Origin: Sanguibacter suarezii NBRC 16159
GTDB lineage: Bacteria > Actinomycetota > Actinomycetes > Actinomycetales > Cellulomonadaceae
Length of the DNA stretch: 64,000 nucleotides
Direction: 5' to 3'
Assembly: GCF_001552735.1 (NCBI RefSeq)
Contig: NZ_BCRT01000021.1
Span: 62,001 to 126,000 of the forward strand
Shown here: positions 39,822 through 48,405 of the stretch, one piece after another
How the letters are laid out: every line of letters begins with the position of its first letter
Numbering within the stretch: position 1 is the stretch's first letter
Program-made: the position numbers and the translations under genes
Notes under the pieces: generated by a model
The model's database searches: none
The model's input: only the letters and a program-made list of their open reading frames with translations
Told to the model about the DNA's origin: nothing

Positions 39822-42541
39822 CTCGCAGCGTCCCTGCTGGCGGGCATGCCGGTCCCGGCGAGGAAGGGCGCCAGCACCTCAGCGGAGGCGCGACCATCGT
39901 GGACCCGGTCGACGTAGGCAGGTCCGGCTGCGGCAAGCTCTTGGAACCGAGGTCGGTCAGCGAGGATCTCGTGGATCCTGTCGGCGACGCTGGTGGCGGT
40001 CGTCTCCAGGACGGGAAGGTCGAGGCCATACGTCCCTGCCGCAGCCTCGCGGACAGCATCGGTGACGTGCGAGAGGACCAGTCGCCCGGCTGCCATGGCC
40101 TCGCACGCGGCGACCCCGTAGTTCCCGATCCTGAACTGGTCCAGGACGATGTCGGCGCGGGCATAGAGAGCAGGCATCTCCTCCCACGGCACCCCCTGGA
40201 CACGCTGGTACTCGATGATCCCCTCGGCGGCGAGCGCCTCCAGGGCGGGCTCGATGAGGTCGCTGCCCTTGACCGCAGCACTGCTGGGCGCATGCACGAC
40301 CACAGGCACCGCCCGCTGCAGCGGGAGAGTGTCGGTACGCCACCGGGCTGGCTCCACGACGACGGGCCACCACGTCGCATAGGGCACGTCGGCGAGCAGG
40401 TCGGGGGTCGTCACGAAGACCGAGACGCCACGGGCGTGGAGAACGTCGGCGTCGTTGCGGTGAGCCTGAGACTGCGCCTCGAACACTGCAGTGTCCCCGA
40501 GCGCGCCGTCGGCGAAGGGAGACCACGGCGTGAGGGTGACGTGCCGGCTCGGCAACCGGATGTCGGTGCCGTGGAAGAGCAAGGCGACCTGCATGCCGTC
40601 GTCGAGGAGGCGCAGCAGCTCGGTCCTGCTGGCCCCTGGCCCGTCCGGGGAGAACAGCGGCTGCCCGGACTCGGCGATCACGTGGGTGAAGGAGCCCACA
40701 TAAGCGCGTTGGTCGCGTTGCCAGATGCGTGACCCGAGATACACGTTCTTGGGCACGGCGTAGTCCACCGGGTACGAGAAGGCGGGCCTGCGACCCGCCC
40801 CCGCGACGGCCTTCATCGACACCGCACCCGTTCCACGATGGCGTTCAGCCGTCCGGGCGAGGGCACTCCCCTGACCGGCGTAGTTGGTCGGTGCGACGTA
40901 GAGGCGGTTGCTCGCGAGCGGCAGCGCTGGCGGGGGCACCCGGTCGTGCGAGGTGAACCGGTACATCGCCTGGTCGTAGGCGTCTCCCAGCCGTGGCGGC
41001 AAGAGCCGAGCCCTCGCCTCCACCGCAGTGGTCACGCGTCGAGGGAGGCGGCGCTGGTGCTTGACGTAGAAGGCCGCCACCCCCTGAGCAGCTCGTGCGA
41101 CGCGACCAGTCCCGCGTCGAGCGGACCCGGTCCTCGCACCGCCGCCGTCCTGCCCTATGACCGTGGAGTACAGGCCCACCAGGCGCTCTGCCTCCTGCTG
41201 CCAGTTGAGGGCTCGAGCTGCCCGGACGGCTGCCTCCCGGAACTGCGCGGACTGGGCGATCACCTTGGTGATGGCCTCCGCCGTCTCACGCGGACCGGTG
41301 AGGTCGAAGACCTCCCCGACGCCGTGCGAGGTGACGATCTCCGCCATGTCTGGCACGTTGGTCGCCGCGATCGGCAGACCCGCGTGGATGGACTCGAAGA
41401 GCTTGTTGGGCAGGCAGTACCGCTGGTTGAGCGTCACCGGACGCACGAAGACCACCGAGGCGTCGGCGTCCATGAGCGCCGCAGGGACCTGCGCCGAAGG
41501 GACGATCCCCGCGAAGTGCACCCGGTCGCTGAGCGACTGGGCCTCGATGCTGGCCCGCAGCGTGTCGAGATACACCTCGCTGCCACGCCCCAGCAGCACC
41601 AGGTGGGTGGAGTCGTCGAGGTACGGCAGCGCCGCGACCGTCTCCTCGATGCCGCGGTTCGCGGTGATCGCTCCGCAATAGGCGATGACCCGTGCGGAGA
41701 GGTCCAGCCCAGCGAGCTCGTGCAGCCGTCCGTCCGCGCGGGTGAGGTCGCGGTCCTGCAGCGGGGGGATGTTGCGGATGAGGGTGGGATCTTGCGTGAG
41801 GCGCAGGTTGGTGCGCATCCAGTCGACGATGCTCGGCGAGACGGTGATGGTCCCGGCAGCGCGAGGCGCGAGGCGCTTCTCGACCCACGCTTCCCATCTC
41901 CGGGCCACCGGACGCTTGCCTGCCTTGACTCGGTGCGTCCAGATCTCGTGCGCGTCGTAGACGTACGGCACACCGGCGGTCCGGTGGATCTGCCATGCGG
42001 GCAGCAGGGTGTCGGCGTCGTTGGCGTGCACGACGTCAGGCGCCCATGCCGCGACCGCTCGCCGGACGCGGTGCTGGAAGGACGCGAGGCGCAGCGTGTA
42101 GTGGGCTCGCATCCACAGGTCGACCAGGCTCGCAGCAGGGCCCGCTGGACCCGGCGCGCTGACCGGCGCTGGACCGCTCGGCACGTCCGTGACGTAGGAC
42201 GTCGCCGGTTCCGTGATCCGGGAGCCCTCTGCGCGTCCACCTCGCAGTCTCGCGACGGCCCTCCGGGCTCGCGCGCCGACCCGCGCGGGCACGTGGTCGA
42301 TCTCCACGAGCGGCAGCCGCTCGAGCTCCACGCCGTCATCGAGGACCGTCAGCCCCGGTGCCATTCCCAGATAGCTCGAGAAGGCGAACACACGGACCTG
42401 CGCCCCGGCGGCCGCGAAGGTCTGTGCCGTCTTGAGGACCCGGGTGTCCACGGTGAAGTCGTTGAAGACGAGGACTGCGACCCGTGGCGCGCGGCCGTCC
42501 ACGGTCGGCAGGCTCGTCGAGGTCAGGAGGGGGGCGTTCAC
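39818..42541 (-). CDS. Two-domain fusion of GT-B glycosyltransferases (907 residues)
   Basis: The first half (about 18-465) is a complete GT4: VAVLVFNDFTVDTRVLKTAQTF, VVHANDADTLLPAWQIH, VIAYCGAITANRGIEETV and LPNKLFESIHAGLPIAATNVPDMAE. A basic linker (about 475-545) follows. The second half (about 560-900) is another GT-B-like unit with RLYVAPTNYAGQGSALARTAERH, LLFHGTDIRLPSR, VVHAPSSAAVKGSDLIEPAL and GNYGVAACEAMAAGRLVLSHV. Two linked transferases would add two sugars in turn or one half may be regulatory. It overlaps the ABC flippase gene upstream by four bases and the GT2 downstream by four. Confidence 0.82.
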   Translation of the reverse strand: MNAPLLTSTSLPTVDGRAPRVAVLVFNDFTVDTRVLKTAQTFAAAGAQVRVFAFSSYLGMAPGLTVLDDGVELERLPLVEIDHVPARVGARARRAVARLRGGRAEGSRITEPATSYVTDVPSGPAPVSAPGPAGPAASLVDLWMRAHYTLRLASFQHRVRRAVAAWAPDVVHANDADTLLPAWQIHRTAGVPYVYDAHEIWTHRVKAGKRPVARRWEAWVEKRLAPRAAGTITVSPSIVDWMRTNLRLTQDPTLIRNIPPLQDRDLTRADGRLHELAGLDLSARVIAYCGAITANRGIEETVAALPYLDDSTHLVLLGRGSEVYLDTLRASIEAQSLSDRVHFAGIVPSAQVPAALMDADASVVFVRPVTLNQRYCLPNKLFESIHAGLPIAATNVPDMAEIVTSHGVGEVFDLTGPRETAEAITKVIAQSAQFREAAVRAARALNWQQEAERLVGLYSTVIGQDGGGARTGSARRGTGRVARAAQGVAAFYVKHQRRLPRRVTTAVEARARLLPPRLGDAYDQAMYRFTSHDRVPPPALPLASNRLYVAPTNYAGQGSALARTAERHRGTGAVSMKAVAGAGRRPAFSYPVDYAVPKNVYLGSRIWQRDQRAYVGSFTHVIAESGQPLFSPDGPGASRTELLRLLDDGMQVALLFHGTDIRLPSRHVTLTPWSPFADGALGDTAVFEAQSQAHRNDADVLHARGVSVFVTTPDLLADVPYATWWPVVVEPARWRTDTLPLQRAVPVVVHAPSSAAVKGSDLIEPALEALAAEGIIEYQRVQGVPWEEMPALYARADIVLDQFRIGNYGVAACEAMAAGRLVLSHVTDAVREAAAGTYGLDLPVLETTATSVADRIHEILADRPRFQELAAAGPAYVDRVHDGRASAEVLAPFLAGTGMPASRDAAR

Positions 42542-44355
42542 AGCACACCGCCCAGACCGAGGTCGTCAGAGCGTTCTGCCAAGCCAGCGAGAGCTGCTTG
42601 AGCAGCGAACTCGGGGACGGCGTCGACCAGCTCGTCGAAGGTGCCCCGGGCCGCGATCCGGCCGTCCTTCATGAAGCACACCTGCTGGCTGTGACGGATG
42701 GTCGACAACCGGTGTGCCACGGAGATGACAGTCACCTCCCCCTCCAGCTGAGCGATGGCCTGAGACACGTCGAACTCGGTCTTGGTGTCGAGGGCGCTCG
42801 TCGCCTCGTCCATGACGAGCACGAGCGGGTCGACGTAGAGTGCCCGCGCGATGCCGATGCGCTGACGCTGCCCGCCGGACAGCGCCATGCCCCTGTCACC
42901 GATGCGTGCGTCGAGACCGCCCTCGCGTGCCTCGATGACATCGAGCAGCTGAGCGCGACGCAGGGCCTCGCGCACCCGCTCGCGGTCGTAGTCCTCGGTC
43001 CACGTCAGGGCGACGTTCTGAGCCACGCTCGCGTCGAAGAGCGAGACGTCCTGCGGGACGTAGCCCACCCGGGAACGCCATGCCGCCAGCACGTTCTCCA
43101 GCGGCTCTCCGTCCAGCTCGATCGCTCCCTCGGACGGAACGAGCAGGCCGAGGAGGATGTCGACGAGCGTCGTCTTGCCCGAGCCGGACGACCCCACGAG
43201 GGCGAGCGACGTGCCCAGCGGCACCGAGAGGTCGACTCCGGTCACCGCCGGCGTGCGCGAGCCGGGATAGGTGAACTCGACACCGTGCAGATCGAGGCTC
43301 ATGGGCTGGTCTGCGATCGGGTCCTGGCCCACCCTCTCGGCGGTGGCGATGTACACCTTCGACGCCGTGACGTCCGCGATGACCGCGCGCACGTGCGGGA
43401 TGGTCGATGCCGTCTGCGTCATGACGGCCTGGAAGGCGGTGAGCGCGGGCACCATGCGGAATCCCGCGACGCCGAAGAAGGCGACGGCGCTGATGGCGGC
43501 CGTGGCGCCGCCACCCGCGTAGGTGACAGCGCCGATGAGCAGGAAGCCTCCCACGAGCGCTGCCTCGAGGACGTACCTCGGCAGCCCGCCGAGGAAGGAC
43601 AGGTTCGACCGTGCCCGCGTCGTGTGCTCACGGTTGGCGTGCACCACGCGCGCCACCTCCGGCGCCTGCCCGCGCAGGGTGATCTCCTTGAGCGCCCCCA
43701 CCATCTCGGTCATGAGACTGGCCACCTTGAAGGAGTAGTCCCGGTTCACCCGGCCGGCGATGAGCGCACGCTTGGACACCCCGAAGTACAGAGCCGCGGC
43801 GATGACGCCGAGGTAGAGAAGGGTGATGGCCGCGGTGAGCGGCTGAACGAGGACGAGCATGAGGAGCACCGCGACAAAGGTGGTCAGCAGCGACGGGAGG
43901 GTCGCGACCGGCAGCAGGAAGCCTGCTGTGGCGTTGGCGATGCCCACGTCCGCGAGCCGGACGAGCTGAGCTGTGTTTCTCTTGAGCCGTTCTGTCCACG
44001 GCGCCTTGATGTACGCGTCGAAGAGCTGATCGCCGATCTCCAGCTCGTAGGTCGCGAAGCGGCGCGTGGCGACCCACTGGAGGGCGACCGCAAAGATCCC
44101 CTTGAGCACGATGAGCGCGGAGACGACTCCGAGCAACCAGACCGCCGATCCCTCCGGAAGATCACCGATCAGGGGCAGCGTGACCGTCGCACTGTCTCCG
44201 ACCATCGTCGAGAGAGTGAGGGCGAGGAGCCCGAGCGCAGCGATGTCGAGGAGCGCAAGGGCGCTCGTGGCCGCCACGTAGAACCCGAGGAACCGTCTCG
44301 CCTTGGCGGGCAGCAGCGGCAGCACGTCGTGCAGCGTCCGCCAGATGAGCTTCAC
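42538..44355 (-). CDS. Lipid-linked oligosaccharide ABC flippase, PglK-like
   Basis: This 605-residue half-transporter joins a six-segment membrane domain (about 20-320) to an ATPase domain with Walker A GSSGSGKTT (388-396), signature LSGGQ (493-497) and Walker B VMDEATSALD (514-523). Remembered C. jejuni PglK shares the blocks around LPRYVLE, FRMVPALTAFQ and GYVPQDVSLFDASVAQN, so it fits the PglK group better than lipid A or multidrug exporters. PglK flips undecaprenyl-PP heptasaccharide. The Pgl-like synthesis cassette at 14-20.7 kb makes this role likely. It starts at a GTG with AGGA ten bases upstream. Confidence 0.85.
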   Translation of the reverse strand: MKLIWRTLHDVLPLLPAKARRFLGFYVAATSALALLDIAALGLLALTLSTMVGDSATVTLPLIGDLPEGSAVWLLGVVSALIVLKGIFAVALQWVATRRFATYELEIGDQLFDAYIKAPWTERLKRNTAQLVRLADVGIANATAGFLLPVATLPSLLTTFVAVLLMLVLVQPLTAAITLLYLGVIAAALYFGVSKRALIAGRVNRDYSFKVASLMTEMVGALKEITLRGQAPEVARVVHANREHTTRARSNLSFLGGLPRYVLEAALVGGFLLIGAVTYAGGGATAAISAVAFFGVAGFRMVPALTAFQAVMTQTASTIPHVRAVIADVTASKVYIATAERVGQDPIADQPMSLDLHGVEFTYPGSRTPAVTGVDLSVPLGTSLALVGSSGSGKTTLVDILLGLLVPSEGAIELDGEPLENVLAAWRSRVGYVPQDVSLFDASVAQNVALTWTEDYDRERVREALRRAQLLDVIEAREGGLDARIGDRGMALSGGQRQRIGIARALYVDPLVLVMDEATSALDTKTEFDVSQAIAQLEGEVTVISVAHRLSTIRHSQQVCFMKDGRIAARGTFDELVDAVPEFAAQAALAGLAERSDDLGLGGVL

Positions 44356-44406
44356 GTCAAAGTGTCCTGTTCACGAGTGGTCTGTGGGCATCAACGTCGA
44401 TGGACA

Positions 44407-45624
44407 TCACCGTCGACCGCGTCCACCGGCGTTCTGCACGACGCCGGCGGCAGTCTCCGCGGATCGCGTCGCTGATGCGTTCTCACGCGCCCAGTCTGCC
44501 CGAGCAGCCCTGGATGCCGAGGACGGTGGCGACCTGAGGAGTGCGATCATCGCACAAGCCACCTCATCGACGGAGAAGTCCGTGACGATCCCCAGCTCAT
44601 CCTTCGCCAAGACGTCACGGGCGGGGCCGGGGCCCGCGTAGAGGACGGGAGCGCCGCAGGCCACCGCAGCGAACACCTTGGTGGGGAAGGCGAAGTCATA
44701 CCCCAAACCGGGGCGCAGCGAGACCAGCGCCCCGTGCGCACCACGCAGCCACTGCGCGGCGACCTCAGGAGGGACCGCACCCCGCAGCTCGACGGAACCG
44801 TCGGGGAACGCGGCAGCCTGCGCCGCGATCGTCGCCCACGCGCTGCCCTGGCCGAGGAAGACCACCCGGGCGTCTGGGACGCTCTCGCGCACCCGCGCCA
44901 GGGCCTCGACGAAGATCTCCGCGCCCTGCCACTCCGACGCGGTCCCCGCGTAGACGAGGTACGGCACGTCCGGGGCGTCGACCGGCACCGGGCCGTCGGG
45001 GGTGAACACCGAGGTGTCGATCCCGTTGCGCACCACGGTCACCGCGGCCGGGTCCACGCCCAGCTCGCCGAGGCGAGCCGCGACGCCGTCGGACACGGCG
45101 ATCACGGCGCGCGCCCCGCGCAGCGCCCAGCGTTCCATGGCCGCGACCACCCGCACGAGCGGCGCCGGCGCACCGGTGCTCGCTGCGGCGTCGGACCAGA
45201 TGTCGGCGGCGTAGTAGACGTAGGGGACGCGGCGCAGCGCGCTGACGACGCGGACCACGACGCCGGTGGTCGGCGGCGGTTCGCTGACCACCACCGTGGG
45301 CCGCGCGACGAGCAGCAGGCGCAGGGCGAGCGGGGCGTCGAAGCTCAGGTACTGGACGTACCCGCGCACCACACCTGCGGCGTCGCGCAGCACCGGCCAA
45401 CGGGTGATGGTGACGTTCGCCGGGACGGTGGCCGCCGCGGCGGCGGCAGCGGCGTCCGCGGTGGGGCGCACGGTGAGCACCGTGACCCGCCGTGCCCAGC
45501 GGCTCAGCGCACCGGTGAGCGCGGCGAGCCGGAACGACGCCGCGGCGGCCTCGGGAGCGAAGATGCGGCTGGCCAGGACCACGTGCGCGGTAGGCGAGGG
45601 CGCTCCGGGCCCCGCCTCAGCCAA
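44407..45624 (-). CDS. Glycosyltransferase family 4, WbuB-like
   Basis: This 405-residue GT-B enzyme has the N-terminal VVLASRIFAPEAAAASFRLAALTGAL and VVSEPPPTTGVVVRVV segments, YYAADIWSDAAAST, ARAVIAVSDGV, a second domain YLVYAGTASEWQGAEIFVEAL and the donor site YDFAFPTKVFAAVACGAPVLY. This set is common in WbuB-type fucosyl/acetamidosugar transferases. The likely start is a TTG that overlaps the oxidoreductase stop by eight bases; a GTG at 45582 is an alternative without a good ribosome site. Substrate unknown. Confidence 0.83.
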   Translation of the reverse strand: MAEAGPGAPSPTAHVVLASRIFAPEAAAASFRLAALTGALSRWARRVTVLTVRPTADAAAAAAAATVPANVTITRWPVLRDAAGVVRGYVQYLSFDAPLALRLLLVARPTVVVSEPPPTTGVVVRVVSALRRVPYVYYAADIWSDAAASTGAPAPLVRVVAAMERWALRGARAVIAVSDGVAARLGELGVDPAAVTVVRNGIDTSVFTPDGPVPVDAPDVPYLVYAGTASEWQGAEIFVEALARVRESVPDARVVFLGQGSAWATIAAQAAAFPDGSVELRGAVPPEVAAQWLRGAHGALVSLRPGLGYDFAFPTKVFAAVACGAPVLYAGPGPARDVLAKDELGIVTDFSVDEVACAMIALLRSPPSSASRAARADWARENASATRSAETAAGVVQNAGGRGRR

Positions 45625-46615
45625 GACGGACGCTCTGCCCGCTCTGCGCAGAGGCGACCATCGCCTCAGCGACCCGCAAGGTCGCCAGGCCCTCCTCGAG
45701 GGTGACGATGTCCTTGCTGATCCCCAGGATCGCGTCGCGGAACGCCTCGTGCTCGACCCGCAGCGGCTCGCGCTTGGCCAAGGCGTACCGGATGACGTCC
45801 CCCTCGGAGACCCCGCGGAAGGCTGCGATGGAGTCCCACTCGGTCGGCACGGTGCCGTTGGCGTAGAAGGTGAGGTCGGCGCTGGCCGTGTCGGCGACGA
45901 AGGCGCCGCGCTCCCCCGTGACGACGGTGACCCGTTCCTTCATCGGAGAGAGCCAGTTGACCGTGTGGTTGACCATGATGCCGTTGGCCAGGCTGCCGGT
46001 GGCGAGCACCATGTCCTCGAACTGACGCCCGCTGCGGTGAGCGACCTGGGCCGAGATGGTCGCGTAAGGGCTCTGCGCCACCCACGCGGTCAGGTCGATG
46101 TCGTGGGAGGCGAGGTCCTTGACCACACCGACGTCGGCGATCCGGGCCGGGAACGGACCCTGGCGCCGGGTGATGATCTGGTAGATCGCTCCGAGCTCGC
46201 CGTCGGCAAGGCGGCGCCGCAGCTCCTGCAGAGCCGGGTTGAAACGCTCGATGTGCCCGACCGCCCCGACCAGACCGGCGGCGACGAAGGCGTCGACGAT
46301 CCGCTGTCCGGCGGCGCCGGAGTCGGCGACGGGCTTCTCGATGAGGGTGTGCACGCCGGCCTCGGCCAGCGCCAGGGCGATCGGCTCGTGGTAGATCGTG
46401 GGGACCGCGACGACCGCCATGTCCAGCCCGGCTGCGATGAGCGCCTGGACGTCGTGGAGCACCGGCAGCGCGCCGGCGACGCCGTGCGGGTCACCGGCGG
46501 GGTCGGCGACGGCGACGAGCTCGACCCCGTCCATCTCGCGCAGCACCCGGGCGTGGTGGCGGCCCATCGCACCGAGACCGATGAGCCCGGCACGCAGGTT
46601 CCGTGAGCCCGCCAT
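45617..46615 (-). CDS. Gfo/Idh/MocA oxidoreductase, WbpB-like
   Basis: WbpB-type enzymes oxidise C3 of UDP-GlcNAcA with NAD. The 332-residue protein has the N-terminal Rossmann motif GLIGLGAMGRHHA (10-22), the catalytic EKP (93-95) and the C-terminal alpha/beta domain with SHDIDL. It is followed by an aminotransferase and precedes them in a typical wbpB-E-D-like set (the three genes are 45617-48320). Alternative roles as a general sugar dehydrogenase exist, but the neighbours fit WbpB. It abuts the aminotransferase gene with a one-base overlap. Confidence 0.83.
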   Translation of the reverse strand: MAGSRNLRAGLIGLGAMGRHHARVLREMDGVELVAVADPAGDPHGVAGALPVLHDVQALIAAGLDMAVVAVPTIYHEPIALALAEAGVHTLIEKPVADSGAAGQRIVDAFVAAGLVGAVGHIERFNPALQELRRRLADGELGAIYQIITRRQGPFPARIADVGVVKDLASHDIDLTAWVAQSPYATISAQVAHRSGRQFEDMVLATGSLANGIMVNHTVNWLSPMKERVTVVTGERGAFVADTASADLTFYANGTVPTEWDSIAAFRGVSEGDVIRYALAKREPLRVEHEAFRDAILGISKDIVTLEEGLATLRVAEAMVASAQSGQSVRLG

Positions 46616-47724
46616 CAGGAGCCGGCCTTGACGACCGCGACGACGCCGGCGACGATCCGCTCGAGGTCTCCCGTGGTCAGCGACGGGTGCACCGGCAGGG
46701 AGATGACCTGCCCGGCTGCTTCCTCGGTGCGCGGCAGGTGCAGTCCCGGCGCGTACTTCTCGAGGGAGGGCAGGCGGTGGTTGGGGATCGGGTAGTACAC
46801 CCCGCAGCCGACGCCGTGCTCCTCGCGCAGCGCCTTGACCATCTGGTCGCGGTCGCCTGCGACGCGGATCGTGTACTGGTGGTAGACGTGGACCGCGTCG
46901 GCGTGGACGGGCGGGACAGTGACTCCGGCCAGGCCACCGAGACCGGCGTCGAGCAGGCCGGCGTTGGTCTGACGCTGCTCGGTCCAGCCGGCCAGCTTGG
47001 TCAGCTGCACCCGACCGATCGCGGCGTGAATGTCCGTCATCCGGGCGTTGAAGCCGACCACCTCGTTGGCGTACTGGGTCTCCATGCCCTGGTTGCGCAG
47101 CAGCCGGACCCCGCGGGCGATGTCGTCGCTCGCGCAGGCGACCATGCCACCTTCACCGGAGGTCATGTTCTTGGTCGGGTACAGGCTGAACATGGCGAAG
47201 TCACCGAAGGAGCCGACCGGGGCGCCGTTCAGCTGGGCCCCGTGGGCCTGGGCGGCGTCCTCGAAGAGCTGGAGGGAGAACTCGTCGGCGATGGCGCGCA
47301 GCTCGGTCATCGCGGCGGGGTGACCGTACAGGTGCACCGGCATGATCGCCTTGGTGCGCTCGGTGATCGAGGCCCGCACCGAGGCGGGGTCCAGGCAGAA
47401 GTAGTCCGGCTCGATGTCGGCGAAGACCGGTGTCGCTCCGGTGAGGGCGACGGAGTTGGCGGTCGCCGCGAAGGTGAAGGACGGCACGATGACCTCGTCG
47501 CCTGGGCCGATGCCCGCTGCGAGCAGCCCCAGGTGCAGTCCGGAGGTCCCGGAGTTCACCGCGACGCACTGCCGACCTGCCACGAGCTGGGCGGCGAACT
47601 CCGACTCGAAGGCCTTGACCTCGGGGCCTTGAGCGATCATGCCCGAGCGCAGCACGCGGTCGACCGCGGCCCTCTCGTCATCGCCGATGATGGGCTGTGC
47701 TGCGGGGATCAGGGGAAGACTCAC
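46615..47724 (-). CDS. Nucleotide-sugar aminotransferase, WbpE-like (DegT/DnrJ/EryC1)
   Basis: This 369-residue PLP enzyme would aminate C3 of the keto sugar made by the WbpB-like enzyme. It shows VNSGTSGLHLGLLAAGI, SFTFAATANSVALTGATPVFADIEPD, DAAQAHGA (cofactor aspartate 156) and the Schiff-base lysine 185 in SLYPTKNMTSGEGG. The 'PTKNMT..EGG' form is common in WbpE-type transaminases and differs from the SFNGNK of the PglE-like enzyme. It overlaps the acetyltransferase gene upstream by four bases and the oxidoreductase gene by one. Confidence 0.87.
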   Translation of the reverse strand: MSLPLIPAAQPIIGDDERAAVDRVLRSGMIAQGPEVKAFESEFAAQLVAGRQCVAVNSGTSGLHLGLLAAGIGPGDEVIVPSFTFAATANSVALTGATPVFADIEPDYFCLDPASVRASITERTKAIMPVHLYGHPAAMTELRAIADEFSLQLFEDAAQAHGAQLNGAPVGSFGDFAMFSLYPTKNMTSGEGGMVACASDDIARGVRLLRNQGMETQYANEVVGFNARMTDIHAAIGRVQLTKLAGWTEQRQTNAGLLDAGLGGLAGVTVPPVHADAVHVYHQYTIRVAGDRDQMVKALREEHGVGCGVYYPIPNHRLPSLEKYAPGLHLPRTEEAAGQVISLPVHPSLTTGDLERIVAGVVAVVKAGS

Positions 47725-48320
47725 AGTCGGACGACCTCTCTCAGGGTGGCGTCAACAGCCTCGTACACGGTCGCCGTCACAGGACAGGACCAACGTCCGT
47801 CGCCGTCGTCGACCAGGGGGTGGCCGGCCTTGCCGACCCATCCGCGCTGGCGGGCGGGGACGCCCGCGACGATCGCGAAGTCGGGCACGTCCTTGGTGAC
47901 CACGGCCCCGGCGGCGACGGTGGCCCAGGCGCCGATGCGGACGGGCGCCACGCACACCGCGCGGGCGCCGATCGAGGCGCCGGTGCCGACCTCGACGCCG
48001 ACCGCCTCCCAGTCGTGGGCGCTCTTGATCGAGCCGTCGGGGTTGATGGCACGGGGGTACCGGTCGTTGGTCAGGACGGCCGCAGGGCCGATGAAGACGC
48101 CGTCGGCCAGGGTGGCCGGCTCGTAGACCAGGGCGTAGTTCTGGATCTTGCAGTCAGACCCGGCACGCACACCGGAGCCGATGTAGGCACCGCGGCCCAC
48201 CACGCACCGCTCACCGAGCACTGCGCCGTCGCGGACCTGGGCGAGGTGCCAGATCTGCGTGCCCTCACCGATCTGTGCGTCTGCGTCGACGTCAGCAGAC
48301 GCTGCGATCTTGACAGCCAT
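47721..48320 (-). CDS. Hexapeptide N-acetyltransferase, WbpD-like
   Basis: This 199-residue protein is built of left-handed beta-helix repeats for most of its length (for example IGEGTQIWHLAQVRDGAVLG, GCCVVGRGAYIG-type turns and GAWATVAAGAVVTKDVPDFAIVAGVPAR), as in WbpD, which N-acetylates the C3 amine of UDP-3-amino-GlcNAcA. It lacks the N-terminal Rossmann part of the PglD-like protein. The ATG has GGAGTGG about five bases before it. It is the first gene of the minus-strand run wbpD-E-B-like that continues into the glycosyltransferases. Confidence 0.86.
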   Translation of the reverse strand: MAVKIAASADVDADAQIGEGTQIWHLAQVRDGAVLGERCVVGRGAYIGSGVRAGSDCKIQNYALVYEPATLADGVFIGPAAVLTNDRYPRAINPDGSIKSAHDWEAVGVEVGTGASIGARAVCVAPVRIGAWATVAAGAVVTKDVPDFAIVAGVPARQRGWVGKAGHPLVDDGDGRWSCPVTATVYEAVDATLREVVRL

Positions 48321-48373
48321 TCACCACTCCACATCGCCTGGGAGCACAGACACGACGTCCGCGCGCATTCGCG

Positions 48374-48379
48374 AGCCTA
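48374..48379 (-). promoter_or_regulatory. Candidate -10 box (TAGGCT) for the WbpD-like operon
   Basis: TAGGCT on the minus strand lies 53 bases before the ATG at 48320, which has its own ribosome site. It shares the 85-base divergent gap with the promoter of the polyprenyl-phosphate GT2 gene. Confidence 0.4.
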
Positions 48380-48393
48380 ACGGAACTCGGTGC

Positions 48394-48399
48394 GAGAAT
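48394..48399 (+). promoter_or_regulatory. Candidate extended -10 (TGC-GAGAAT), leaderless start
   Basis: GAGAAT preceded by TGC is followed by six bases and then the ATG at 48406. There is no Shine-Dalgarno. The hexamer departs from TAnnnT but the spacing is right for a leaderless message. Confidence 0.4.
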
Positions 48400-48405
48400 G
48401 ACGCC

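Noticed and set aside
40838-42601. 587-codon plus-strand open frame
   Set aside because: It is antisense to the 907-residue transferase, rich in Arg, His and Gly, and has no recognisable motif.
42484-44475. 663-codon plus-strand open frame opposite the PglK-like gene
   Set aside because: The minus strand encodes a complete ABC transporter with all motifs. The long opposite frame has no domain and a charge-rich, repetitive composition, as expected from antisense of GC-rich coding DNA.
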